Assembly: GCF_014645695.1 (NCBI RefSeq)
Contig: NZ_BMMF01000013.1
Span: forward strand, 153,302-217,301
From: Salinarimonas ramus
GTDB lineage: Bacteria; Pseudomonadota; Alphaproteobacteria; Rhizobiales; Beijerinckiaceae
Direction of reading: 5' to 3'
DNA length: 64,000 nt
The notes under the pieces are model-generated. The model searched no databases. It was not told the origin of the DNA and saw nothing but the letters and a program-made list of their open reading frames with translations. A program made the position numbers and the translations under genes. Of this stretch, positions 36,201-44,126 are shown piece after piece; within the stretch, counting starts at the first letter, position 1, and every line of letters starts with the position of its first letter.

Positions 36201-38852
36201 GGCCTCTTCGACGTCACCGGCGCCGAGCGCCTCGACCCGAATGCGGCTCTCGCCCTCGGCGCCTTGCGCTGCCTGCCGCTCGAGCATCCGAACGTCACCC
36301 TCGCCATCGCGGATGTCGACGACCCGGCTGCCGCCGCCGCGCTCCTGGCGCACGATCTCGCGGCGGGAGCGCCCGCGCCGCTCGTCGCCTACCGCGCCGG
36401 CCGGCGCTGGCTCCCGGTGGAGGAGCCCCTCAAAGAGGCGACCGAACCGCCGCGCATCGGTGGTCCGATCCTGATCACCGGCGGGCACGGCGGCGTGGGC
36501 GGCCTCGCGGCGCGGGCCGTCGCCGCGCTCGCGAGCGAAGGCGGCGTCGACATCTACTTGCTCTCGCGGACGGGCGGCGCGGCACCGGAGCTCCCGAACG
36601 CCCGCGTGCATGCGCTCGTCGGCGACGTCGGCGCCGAGGGCACGCTTCGCGACACCGTCTCGACCATCCTGGCCCGGCACGGCCGGCTCGCGGGCGTGAT
36701 CCACGCCGCCGGCAGCCTCGACCGGTCCGGCTTCGAGCCGCTCGCCGGAGCGGTCGCGGAGGCGTATGCGCGCCACGCCCCGGCGAAGATCGCGGGGACG
36801 ACGGCGCTGGTGGAGGCGCTGGAGGGCGTCGCGATCGACTTCTGCCTCCTCGTATCCTCGCTCTCCACGCGTCTCGGCGGCATCGCCTACGGCGCCTACG
36901 CGGCGGCGAACGCGGTTCTCGACCAGATTGCGGAGGCGCAGGCCCGCCTCGGCCGCCCCTGGCTCGCCGCCGATCTCGACGCGTTCGACCTCGATCCCGC
37001 GGCGAACGCCCGCGACGCGCTCACCGCCACGACGGGCGACGCCACCTTCCGCCGCCTGATCGGAGCGGCGACGCACGGGCACGCCGGCACGCTCGTCGTC
37101 ACGGCGAACGCCTATGCACCACGCCGCGCGCGCTGGGTCGCGGCGGCGTCCACGGCGGAGATCTCCGGTGATACGCCGGCACGCCTGGACGAGGCGGCGC
37201 CGGCCGCGAGCCCGGTCGACGCGGCGTGGTGCGAGGTGCTCGGCATCGAGGCCTGCGCGGACGACGAGAACTTCTTCGCGCTCGGCGGCTCCTCGCTCCT
37301 CGCGCTGCAGGTGCTGGCGCGGATCCGGCGCACCACGGGCGTCGAGATGGGGCTCGCCGACTTCCTCGCGGCCCCGACGCTCGCCGCGCTCCGCGAGGCC
37401 GCCGGCACTCCGGCGACCGCGCAGGCCGAACCCGCGATCCGCGCCGACCGCTCCGCGCCCCTGCCGATCCTGCCGGGCCAGCGCCGCATCTGGGTCGCCG
37501 AGCAGATGTCGCCGGGCCGCTCCAACTTCGCGGTGAATGCCGCCTATGCCGTCGAAGGCCCCCTCGACGTCGCGGCTCTCGGGCGCGCGCTCGGCGCGCT
37601 CGCGGCGCGTCACGAGCCCTTGCGCACGCGCTTCGTCGTCCTCGACGGCGTGCCGCACCAGATCGTCGACCCTGCGCCGGCGGAAACCCGGCTCGATGTC
37701 GTCGACGCGCCGGAGGAAGTCACCGGACCGCGCGACGCGTTCTTCGCCCGCCCCTTCGACCTCGCGGAAGGACGGCTCTGGCGCGCCATGCTGCTGCGGC
37801 ACGGGCCCGATCGCCACACGCTGCTCCTCGCCGTCCACCATATCGTCGTCGACGATTGGTCCATCGGCCTCCTCCTCGACGATCTGGGCCGCCTCTACCG
37901 CGCGGCGCGCACCGGCGCGCCACAGGCGGAGCCCGCGCCGGTCCAGTTCGCCGACATCTGCGTCGCGCGGGCGACGCGGGCCGAGCTCGAGGCGGATCTC
38001 GCCTATTGGCGCCGCACGCTCGCAGACCTGCCGGACGCCCCGCCCCTCCCGTCGGACGCCGAGGCGGATGCGGCGGAGGACCCGCATGCCGGCGGCGTCG
38101 TCGCCGTCGAGATCGCGCCTCGGACGCTCGCGCGGCTACGGACCGCGGCGGCGGCGCACGGCACGACGCCCTACGTCTGGCTGCTTTCGGCGTTCCAGAC
38201 GGCGCTCTGCGGCCTCGGCGGGGCACGCGACATCGCCGTCGGCACGCCGCTCGCGGGGCGTACCGAACCGCAGAGCGAGGAAATCGTCGGCTATTTCGTC
38301 AACCCGGCGACGCTGCGGCTCTCGCTCGCCGAGGGCGAGACCTTCGCTCACCTCGTGGCACGCGCCGGCGAGACAGTCGCCGCCGCTCACGCTCACGGCG
38401 GAACGCCCTTCGAGAGCGTTCTCGACGCGCTGGGCCGTCCCGCGGGCGCGACGACCTTCCGGGCGTGGATGACGCTCCTCACCCATGCCGCGCCGAAGAA
38501 CCTCGACGACGATCTGCGCGTCACCCCGATCCGCCTGCCGGACCGGCCGGCGCGCATTCCCCTCGCGCTCGTGCTCGAGCCCGAGGCTGAGGGCCTCATC
38601 GGGCATCTCGAATTCGCCCGCGCCACCTACCGGGCGCAGACCGCCGAGGCGCTCGCGAGCGCCTTCTCGCGCATCCTGGAGCGCAGCCTCGCCGAGCCGA
38701 GCTCGGCGGTTGCGGACATGCTGAGCCTCTGCGAAGACATCCGCAGGGACGCCGACCAGAAGAACACGGAGCACTTCGCCGAGACGCAGCGCCGCCGCCT
38801 CGCCTCGGCGCGCCGCACGACGCGCTCCGCAGCTCGGGGGATCGACCGATGA
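33261..38852 (+). CDS. Hybrid PKS-NRPS: KS-AT-KR-ACP-C
   Basis: 1863 aa from ATG 33261. Domains: ketosynthase (1-425, Cys171, His307, His346); acyltransferase (515-800, GHSLG 604-608, and SHAFHS 701-706, the malonyl-CoA-type motif); ketoreductase (1067-1290, GGHGGVGG 1074-1081, Tyr1213, Asn1217); ACP (1312-1385, Ser1345); condensation (1400-1825, HHIVVDD 1526-1532). It should add one malonate, reduce it to a beta-hydroxy unit and pass it to the next amino acid. There is no A domain, so its C domain serves the A domain of the next protein. The frame is open upstream to GTG 33174, but the added 29 residues look non-coding, and KS domains usually begin at IAIVGIG. Its intact AT is the only one in the window. 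Confidence 0.92.
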   Translation: MQIAIVGIGCRLPGCPDRRAFWRRLVAGEECLTRFARDEMLADGVPARLLDDPAYVPVAGYLEDADRFDAAFFGTTPSEARRTDPQQRLLLECAYHALGDAGYAPATLPGVVGVYAGTGANAHFWRDLEYANDDPSEQFLSYVGNDKDFAATRIAYRLGLKGAAVAVQTACSTALVAVHLACQSLLLGETDMALAGASSLRLPRRAGYRYEPDGIESPDGHCRPFDANAAGTVFGDGVAMLALRRLDDALASGDRIHAVIRGSAVNNDGADKLGFTAPSESGQIGAVAEALAVAGCDPADVAFIETHGTGTALGDAVEVSALATVFAGARRAAPCPLGSVKANIGHTDTVAGAAGLIKAALALQNRLLPPQVNFAAPNPLLGLADRGFRVHDHALPLAPGAVAGVSSFGIGGSNVHMVLEAPPQRAARSARAVAGARIFPVAAASPEALAHRLDDLADMVARDAPDPDDLTFTLRRTEAGLRCRHVRIAGPDETPFAGGAPAPRIASPADKPARRVFLMPGQGAQYPGMGSGLYERFAGYREAIDEAAAILTPLLGEDVRRLMAAGTPEELAQTRLTQPLVFACDVACARLLQSVGVAPDMIIGHSLGEYAAACMAGVFSFADGLRLVARRGALMQALPTGRMVAVGADAETVARHLRGATAIAALNARESTVISGPPQDVSASVAALEAAGHACLPLATSHAFHSAMMEPMLDAFRAELARTALRPPRIPVVSNLTGGILSDADATSPDYWCRQLRAPVRFADGIGTLLAEGPAILLEAGPGRVLSSLARRHPAFAEAVGAHALLPPPQERRDEVAAVLEAAGAAWVSGAEVDWGALDDVSEPRVVDLPPYRFARERHWLDPAPARMRPMEEPRLPQILVPGWRRDPRRAPREGRLDGRWLVEASGNGADTAIAEALRALGAQAEVLPLDRIVADATSETAGIVLVGAGGDPLARVAASARAAETRGSAHPLAIAWQASGLFDVTGAERLDPNAALALGALRCLPLEHPNVTLAIADVDDPAAAAALLAHDLAAGAPAPLVAYRAGRRWLPVEEPLKEATEPPRIGGPILITGGHGGVGGLAARAVAALASEGGVDIYLLSRTGGAAPELPNARVHALVGDVGAEGTLRDTVSTILARHGRLAGVIHAAGSLDRSGFEPLAGAVAEAYARHAPAKIAGTTALVEALEGVAIDFCLLVSSLSTRLGGIAYGAYAAANAVLDQIAEAQARLGRPWLAADLDAFDLDPAANARDALTATTGDATFRRLIGAATHGHAGTLVVTANAYAPRRARWVAAASTAEISGDTPARLDEAAPAASPVDAAWCEVLGIEACADDENFFALGGSSLLALQVLARIRRTTGVEMGLADFLAAPTLAALREAAGTPATAQAEPAIRADRSAPLPILPGQRRIWVAEQMSPGRSNFAVNAAYAVEGPLDVAALGRALGALAARHEPLRTRFVVLDGVPHQIVDPAPAETRLDVVDAPEEVTGPRDAFFARPFDLAEGRLWRAMLLRHGPDRHTLLLAVHHIVVDDWSIGLLLDDLGRLYRAARTGAPQAEPAPVQFADICVARATRAELEADLAYWRRTLADLPDAPPLPSDAEADAAEDPHAGGVVAVEIAPRTLARLRTAAAAHGTTPYVWLLSAFQTALCGLGGARDIAVGTPLAGRTEPQSEEIVGYFVNPATLRLSLAEGETFAHLVARAGETVAAAHAHGGTPFESVLDALGRPAGATTFRAWMTLLTHAAPKNLDDDLRVTPIRLPDRPARIPLALVLEPEAEGLIGHLEFARATYRAQTAEALASAFSRILERSLAEPSSAVADMLSLCEDIRRDADQKNTEHFAETQRRRLASARRTTRSAARGIDR

Positions 38853-39865
38853 GAACCGGACCTGGCGCCGTCAAGCGTCGCGCACTCCAGTCCAGCGCCA
38901 GCGATCTCGTGGAGTGCCGCCCCCTCGGCACGGAGGGGTGGTGGCCGGGGCTGGTGACGCCCAAGGCCGCCGGCGTCGATCTCGTCGGCTGGGCGCAGAC
39001 GAGCCGCGATCACGTCGCGGCGCTGCTGGCGCGGCACAAGGCGCTGCTCTTCCGCGGCTTCGACCGGCAATCGGCCGATCAGCTCTCCGATTTCGTAGCG
39101 GCGACGAGCGACAACAGCCTTCTCGACTACAAGGACCGCACGACGCCGCGGGAGGCGCTCGGCAAGAAGCTCTACACGTCCACGAGCTACCCCGCGGACC
39201 GCCGCATCGAGCTGCACAACGAGGGCACCTATTGGCGCCGCTGGCCGCTGAAGCTCTATTTCGCCTGCGGCGTGGCCGCCGAGAGCGGGGGCGAGACCCC
39301 GCTCGCCAACGTCGCGCGCGTGCTCGATCGGCTCTCGCCGCAGACCGTGGCGCGCTTCGAGGAGGCGGGCTTCACCCTCGTGCGGCGGTTCAACGACGGC
39401 TTCGGCCTGCCCTGGCAGGAGGTCTTCCAGACCGAGGACCGCGCCGAGGTCGAGGCCTTCTGCCGGGAGAACGCCATCGCGTTCGAGTGGGGCGAGGACG
39501 ACCGGCTCGCCACGCGCCAGACCCGCCCGGCCATCCGTCGGCATCCCGCGAGCGGGGAGCGGGTGTGGTTCAACCACGCCGCCTTCTTCCACGTCAGCGC
39601 CTATGCCGGCCCGGATCGCGACGCGCTCGAGGCCGAGCTCGGCTCGGACCGCATGCCCTACGCCACCACCTTCGGCGACGGCTCGGAGATCCCGGTCGCG
39701 GTCGTGGAGGAGGTGCTCGCCGCCTACCACGCCGAGGAGCGGCGCTTCCCCTGGGAGGCGGGCGACATCCTGCTCGTCGACAACATGAGCGTCGCCCACG
39801 GCCGCCAGCCCTATACGGGCGAGCGGCGCACCCTCGTCGCCATGGCCGAGCCTCATGACGGGTGA
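38849..39865 (+). CDS. TauD/SyrP-type Fe(II)/2-oxoglutarate dioxygenase
   Basis: 338 aa. Iron triad His123-Asn-Glu125 (IELHNEGTYW) and His317 (MSVAHGR), followed by Arg326/Arg327 for 2-oxoglutarate. The HxE form of the first motif and the local pattern match SyrP-like enzymes, which hydroxylate an amino acid held on an NRPS carrier domain. It overlaps the upstream PKS gene (ATGA) and the downstream NRPS gene, so it is translationally coupled to both. Its likely target is the residue on the PCP of the next protein or a neighbouring module (inference). Confidence 0.88.
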   Translation: MRTGPGAVKRRALQSSASDLVECRPLGTEGWWPGLVTPKAAGVDLVGWAQTSRDHVAALLARHKALLFRGFDRQSADQLSDFVAATSDNSLLDYKDRTTPREALGKKLYTSTSYPADRRIELHNEGTYWRRWPLKLYFACGVAAESGGETPLANVARVLDRLSPQTVARFEEAGFTLVRRFNDGFGLPWQEVFQTEDRAEVEAFCRENAIAFEWGEDDRLATRQTRPAIRRHPASGERVWFNHAAFFHVSAYAGPDRDALEAELGSDRMPYATTFGDGSEIPVAVVEEVLAAYHAEERRFPWEAGDILLVDNMSVAHGRQPYTGERRTLVAMAEPHDG

Positions 39866-42800
39866 GGCGATGACGACGAGCGAGGCGGCCGGCCCGGTCG
39901 AGGACGCCGCCGGGTTCCGGCTCTCGCCGCAGCAGGAGCGGCTGTTCCGCCGCTATCCCGAGGGTGCCGTGCCCCGCCTGACGCTGGTGCGGCGGCTGGA
40001 GTCCGGCGCGGACACGGGAGTCCTTGCGGAACGCTGGGCGCGCTGCGTGGCGGATCTGGAGATCCTGCGCACGGCCTGCCGGGTGCCGGCCTGGTCGCGC
40101 ATGCCCCAGCAGGTGATCGACGACGTTGTCGCGGCACCCCTGCCGGTCGAGGAGATCGACGCGGACGCGCTCGACGCGGATGCACTCTCCGCGCGCATCG
40201 ACGCGATCGCGCAAGAGCCCTGCGACCCGACGCGCACGCCCTCGGTCGAAGCGCGGGTGCTGCGGACGCCGCAGGGCGCCTGGCTGGTGCTCTCCGGGGG
40301 CGCGCACTTGCTCGACGGCGACGGCCTGCGCCTGCTCTCCAGCTGGCTGTCCGCAGAGACCGCGCCGGCGGAAGCGCTGCAATACGCCGACGTCGCCGAA
40401 TGGGCGGCGAGCCTCCCGGAGGAGCCGGACGCGGCCGCCCATATCGCCTTCTGGCGCACGCGCGCGGCCGAGCTCGGGGACGCGCCGCTCGCGTTCCCGG
40501 AGCTGGCGAGCCGCAACGGCACCCGCCGGCACGTGATCGAGATCGACTGGCCCGCGTGCTGGTCGGCGCGCGCACCCTCCCCGGCCGCGATCGTGACGCT
40601 CGCGTCGCTTTTCGCCTCGCGCTGCGCCGGCGGCGAGGACGCGTTCGTCGCCCTGCGGCGGGACGGCCGCGACATCGAGGACCTGCGTGCGGTCGTCGGC
40701 CCCCTCGCCCGCTGGCTGCCGCTTCGCCTCGACCGCGGCCGGGCCGACGGCTTCGCCGCCTGGGAGCGGGCGGCCGAGGACGAGATCCGCCGCGTGACGG
40801 AGCGGCAGCACCTGTGGGAGGCGGGCCTCGGCGACGCGCCAGCGCCGCGCCTCGCGATCGGCGTGGAGATCGTGCCCGAGCCGGCGGACGCACGGATAAT
40901 CCGGCTCGATCCCGAGCCGGACGCCCCCACTCTCGTGCTGCGTATCGAGCCGCAAACGCGGCGGCTCCTCGTCCTCGCTGCCACGGACGCCTTCGACGTC
41001 GCCGCCGCCCGGCGGCTCGGGCGCATGTTCGCCGCCCTCGCTGCGGCCGCAGCGGCGGATCGCGAGGCGCCGGTCGATGCGCTCGACTGGCTCGACGCGG
41101 AGAGCCGGGCCGAGTTCGTCGCCCTCGGCGACGGTCCTGCCGGAGAGGCGCCGGCCGACCTCCTGCCGCAGCGGATCGCCGCGCAGGTCGCGCGCGACGG
41201 CGGCGCGCCCGCGATCGTCCAGGGCGAGACGACGCTGAGCTACGCGGACCTCTGGCGTCGCGCCGGTCTCGTGGCGAGCGCTATACCCGCCCCTGCGGGC
41301 GCGGACGAGCGGCCGGTCGCCGTGCGACTCCCCCGCGGCCCGGACGCGCTCTGCGCCATGATCGGCGCCTGGCGCGCCGGACGGCCCTACACGCCCTTCG
41401 ACCCGGCGCTGCCGGAGGCGCGCCTGTCGCAGATGCGTCGCGCGGCGGACCCGGTCCACGAGATCGCGGCGATCGAGGGCGCCGCCGCGGACGTCCCCGA
41501 GCGTGCGCCGGGCGATCTCGCCTATCTTCTCTTCACCAGCGGCTCCACCGGCACGCCCAAAGCCGTTTGCGTCACCCATGCGGGCCTCGCGGCCTCGACC
41601 GCTATCCGAACACGGCATTACGGCGCCGACCCTGCGCGCTTCCTCGTCGTCTCGCCGCTCGGCTTCGACAGCTCGGTGGCCGGCCTCTACTGGACGCTCG
41701 CCACCGGCGGCACCGTGGTGCTGCCCACCGACGCGGAGGCCGAGGACGCGGGCGCGCTGGCGCGGCTCGTGCGCGAGCACCGCGTCACGCACACCCTCAT
41801 GCTGCCGGGCCTCTACGACGCCGTTCTCGAAGCGGCGGCGCCCGGCGATCTCGACAGCCTCGCCGTCGTCGTGGTCGCCGGCGAAGCCTGCCCGGCGGCC
41901 CTGGTGGAGCGCCATCGCGCGCTCCTCCCGCACGCGCGGCTCGAGAACGAGTACGGGCCCACCGAGGCGACCGTCTGGTGCAGCGCGGCGCGCCTCGACC
42001 GGGAGCCGGGCACACGCGTCAGCATCGGGCGCGCCGTGCCCGGCATGACGGTGCGTGTCGTCGATCGCGCGCTGCGCCCGCTCCCACCGGGCGTGCCGGG
42101 GGAGATCGTCATCGCCGGGCCGGGCCTCGCGCGCGGCTATGCGGGCCGCCCGGCCGAGACCGCGCAGCGCTTCCTGCCGGACCCGGACGCGAGCACGCCG
42201 GGCGCGCGCCTCTACCGCGTCGGCGATCGCGGCATGCTCACGGGCGACGGCCGCATCCTCTACCAGGGCCGCACGGACAACCAGGTGAAGGTGCGCGGCC
42301 ACCGCATCGAGCTCGAAGAGATCGAGGCGCGGCTCCTGGCCGAGCCCACGATCCGCGCCGCCGCGGCGACCGTGCGGGACGGGCGGCTCGTCGCCTACGT
42401 CGTGCCGCGTGACGGCGAGGCTGCGCGCTACGAGGCGGCCGTCGCGGCGCTGCCCGCCTGGATGCGCCCGCACGCCTTCGTCACCCTCGACGCGCTCCCG
42501 CGCGGGCGCACCGGCAAGCTCGACCGCGCCGCCCTCCCGGACCCGGTCGAGGCGTCCCGGCAGACGCGCTCGCGACCGCCGCGCGACGCGCTGGAGGCGC
42601 GGGTGGCCGCGATCTGGTCCGAGCTCCTGAAATGCGGCGAGGTCGGCATCGACGACGATTTCTTCCGGCTGGGCGGCGATTCGCTGCTCGCTCTGCGCGC
42701 CGCGACGCGCATGCGCCAGGCGGGCATCGACGCGAGCCCGCGCATGCTGCTCAAGCATCCGACCATCGCGGCGCTCCTCGACGCCGCCCCGCGCATCGCG

Positions 42801-44126
42801 GTGCAGTCCCCCGCCGCGCCGGACGAGAGCGCGCCCGTAGTCGAAGCCGCACCGCTGACGCCGCTCCAGGCCTGGCTCGTCGAGCGCGCGGGCGGCATCC
42901 CCGCGCGCTACGATCAGACGCTGCGCGTCGCCGCCCGCGAGCCCCTCGATCTCGCGCTGCTCGAGCGAGCCTTCGCCGAGGTCGTCTCCCGCCACGAGGC
43001 CCTGCGGCTGCGCTTCGAGGAGACGCCGGAGGGCTGGCGGCAGCGGCCGGGGCCGGCGATCGTCGAGCCGCCGCTCCTCTACGACCTCGCCCGCGTGCCG
43101 CAGGCGGCGCGGGCCGGCATCGAGGCGGGCGCCTGGGAGCGCCTGCATGCCGGCCTCGACCCCGCCGCCGGCCGCCACGCCCGCCTCGCGCTCGTGCGGC
43201 GCGGCGCGGACATGCCGGACCTCCTCCTCGCCGTGGCGCACCACCTCGTCATGGACGCCGCCTCCTGGCGGATCGTCATGGAGGACCTCGATTTCGCTTA
43301 TCGTGCCCTGCGCGAGAACCGGCCGATCGCATGGCCGGCGTCGGCGGGCTCGTTCACGACCTACGCCGCACGCATCCGCGATCTCGCGCCCGACCGGCTC
43401 GGCGAGCCCTTCTGGGCCGAGCAGGACGCGATTGCCGTCCCGGCCCTCCCGCGGGACGGGACGGATGCCGCGAACCGCGAAGGCGACGTCGCCGACCACG
43501 TGGCGTCCCTTTCGCCGGAGCAGACCGAGAGCCTCGCCCGGCGCGCGCCCGGGGCTTTGAGCAGCGGCCTCGACGCGATCCTCACGGCGACCCTCGCCGA
43601 GACGCTGGCGGGCTTCACGGGGAGTGACACCATCCGCGTCGACCGCGAGCATCACGGCCGGGCCGACGCCGTCGCCGGGGTGTCGACCGAGAGCACGGTC
43701 GGATGGTTCACGACGATCCATCCCGTCGTCCTGCGCGTGCCCGGTAGCCCGGGTCCCGCACGGCTGCGCGCGCTGCTCGACCAGATCGAGCGCGTGCCCG
43801 ACGACGGCTTCGGCTACGGGCTACGCTCGACGCCGACGACGAGCGGCGAGGTGTTGTTCAACTTCCTCGGCCGCACGGACGAGACCACCGCCCCGGACGC
43901 GCTCTTCACGGTCGAGGACGGGCCCACCGGGCGCGAGCGCGATCCCGCCATCCCGCGCCGGTGCCTTCTCGAGATCGACGCCGAGATCGTCACGGGCCGG
44001 CTGCGGCTCCATTGGCGCTACCCGGCCGGCGCCTACGACGCGGGCACGATCGCGCGGCTCGCCTCCGATCACGTCGCGCGCCTGGCCGCGCTTGCCGACA
44101 CGCTCGGTGCCGAGGAGGGCTCATGA
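39855..44126 (+). CDS. NRPS: degenerate C*-A-PCP-E
   Basis: 1423 aa. Residues 20-410 have the length and pattern of a condensation domain but lack HHxxxDG; the site reads GGAHLLDGDG (148-157), so catalysis is doubtful. A domain 430-895 (LFTSGSTGTPKAV 559-571) has residues D-S-A-L-V-A-E-V-W, which I cannot assign. PCP about 910-980 (GGDSLLA, Ser943). Residues 998-1420 are an epimerization domain: HHLVMDAASW (1129-1138), STVGWFTT and FNFLGR. A D-residue should leave this protein. Condensation is probably done by the C domain that ends the PKS protein. Start choice is open: ATG 39855 overlaps the TauD stop, and ATG 39870 has GAGG close by. Confidence 0.9.
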   Translation: MTGEAMTTSEAAGPVEDAAGFRLSPQQERLFRRYPEGAVPRLTLVRRLESGADTGVLAERWARCVADLEILRTACRVPAWSRMPQQVIDDVVAAPLPVEEIDADALDADALSARIDAIAQEPCDPTRTPSVEARVLRTPQGAWLVLSGGAHLLDGDGLRLLSSWLSAETAPAEALQYADVAEWAASLPEEPDAAAHIAFWRTRAAELGDAPLAFPELASRNGTRRHVIEIDWPACWSARAPSPAAIVTLASLFASRCAGGEDAFVALRRDGRDIEDLRAVVGPLARWLPLRLDRGRADGFAAWERAAEDEIRRVTERQHLWEAGLGDAPAPRLAIGVEIVPEPADARIIRLDPEPDAPTLVLRIEPQTRRLLVLAATDAFDVAAARRLGRMFAALAAAAAADREAPVDALDWLDAESRAEFVALGDGPAGEAPADLLPQRIAAQVARDGGAPAIVQGETTLSYADLWRRAGLVASAIPAPAGADERPVAVRLPRGPDALCAMIGAWRAGRPYTPFDPALPEARLSQMRRAADPVHEIAAIEGAAADVPERAPGDLAYLLFTSGSTGTPKAVCVTHAGLAASTAIRTRHYGADPARFLVVSPLGFDSSVAGLYWTLATGGTVVLPTDAEAEDAGALARLVREHRVTHTLMLPGLYDAVLEAAAPGDLDSLAVVVVAGEACPAALVERHRALLPHARLENEYGPTEATVWCSAARLDREPGTRVSIGRAVPGMTVRVVDRALRPLPPGVPGEIVIAGPGLARGYAGRPAETAQRFLPDPDASTPGARLYRVGDRGMLTGDGRILYQGRTDNQVKVRGHRIELEEIEARLLAEPTIRAAAATVRDGRLVAYVVPRDGEAARYEAAVAALPAWMRPHAFVTLDALPRGRTGKLDRAALPDPVEASRQTRSRPPRDALEARVAAIWSELLKCGEVGIDDDFFRLGGDSLLALRAATRMRQAGIDASPRMLLKHPTIAALLDAAPRIAVQSPAAPDESAPVVEAAPLTPLQAWLVERAGGIPARYDQTLRVAAREPLDLALLERAFAEVVSRHEALRLRFEETPEGWRQRPGPAIVEPPLLYDLARVPQAARAGIEAGAWERLHAGLDPAAGRHARLALVRRGADMPDLLLAVAHHLVMDAASWRIVMEDLDFAYRALRENRPIAWPASAGSFTTYAARIRDLAPDRLGEPFWAEQDAIAVPALPRDGTDAANREGDVADHVASLSPEQTESLARRAPGALSSGLDAILTATLAETLAGFTGSDTIRVDREHHGRADAVAGVSTESTVGWFTTIHPVVLRVPGSPGPARLRALLDQIERVPDDGFGYGLRSTPTTSGEVLFNFLGRTDETTAPDALFTVEDGPTGRERDPAIPRRCLLEIDAEIVTGRLRLHWRYPAGAYDAGTIARLASDHVARLAALADTLGAEEGS

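Noticed and set aside
39594..43721. Minus-strand frame of 1375 codons across the C*-A-PCP-E gene
   Set aside because: Shadow of a real NRPS gene; Arg-rich, no motifs. The same applies to the long frames opposite the other synthases (for example 9779-12721, 19521-23561 and 28178-33091).
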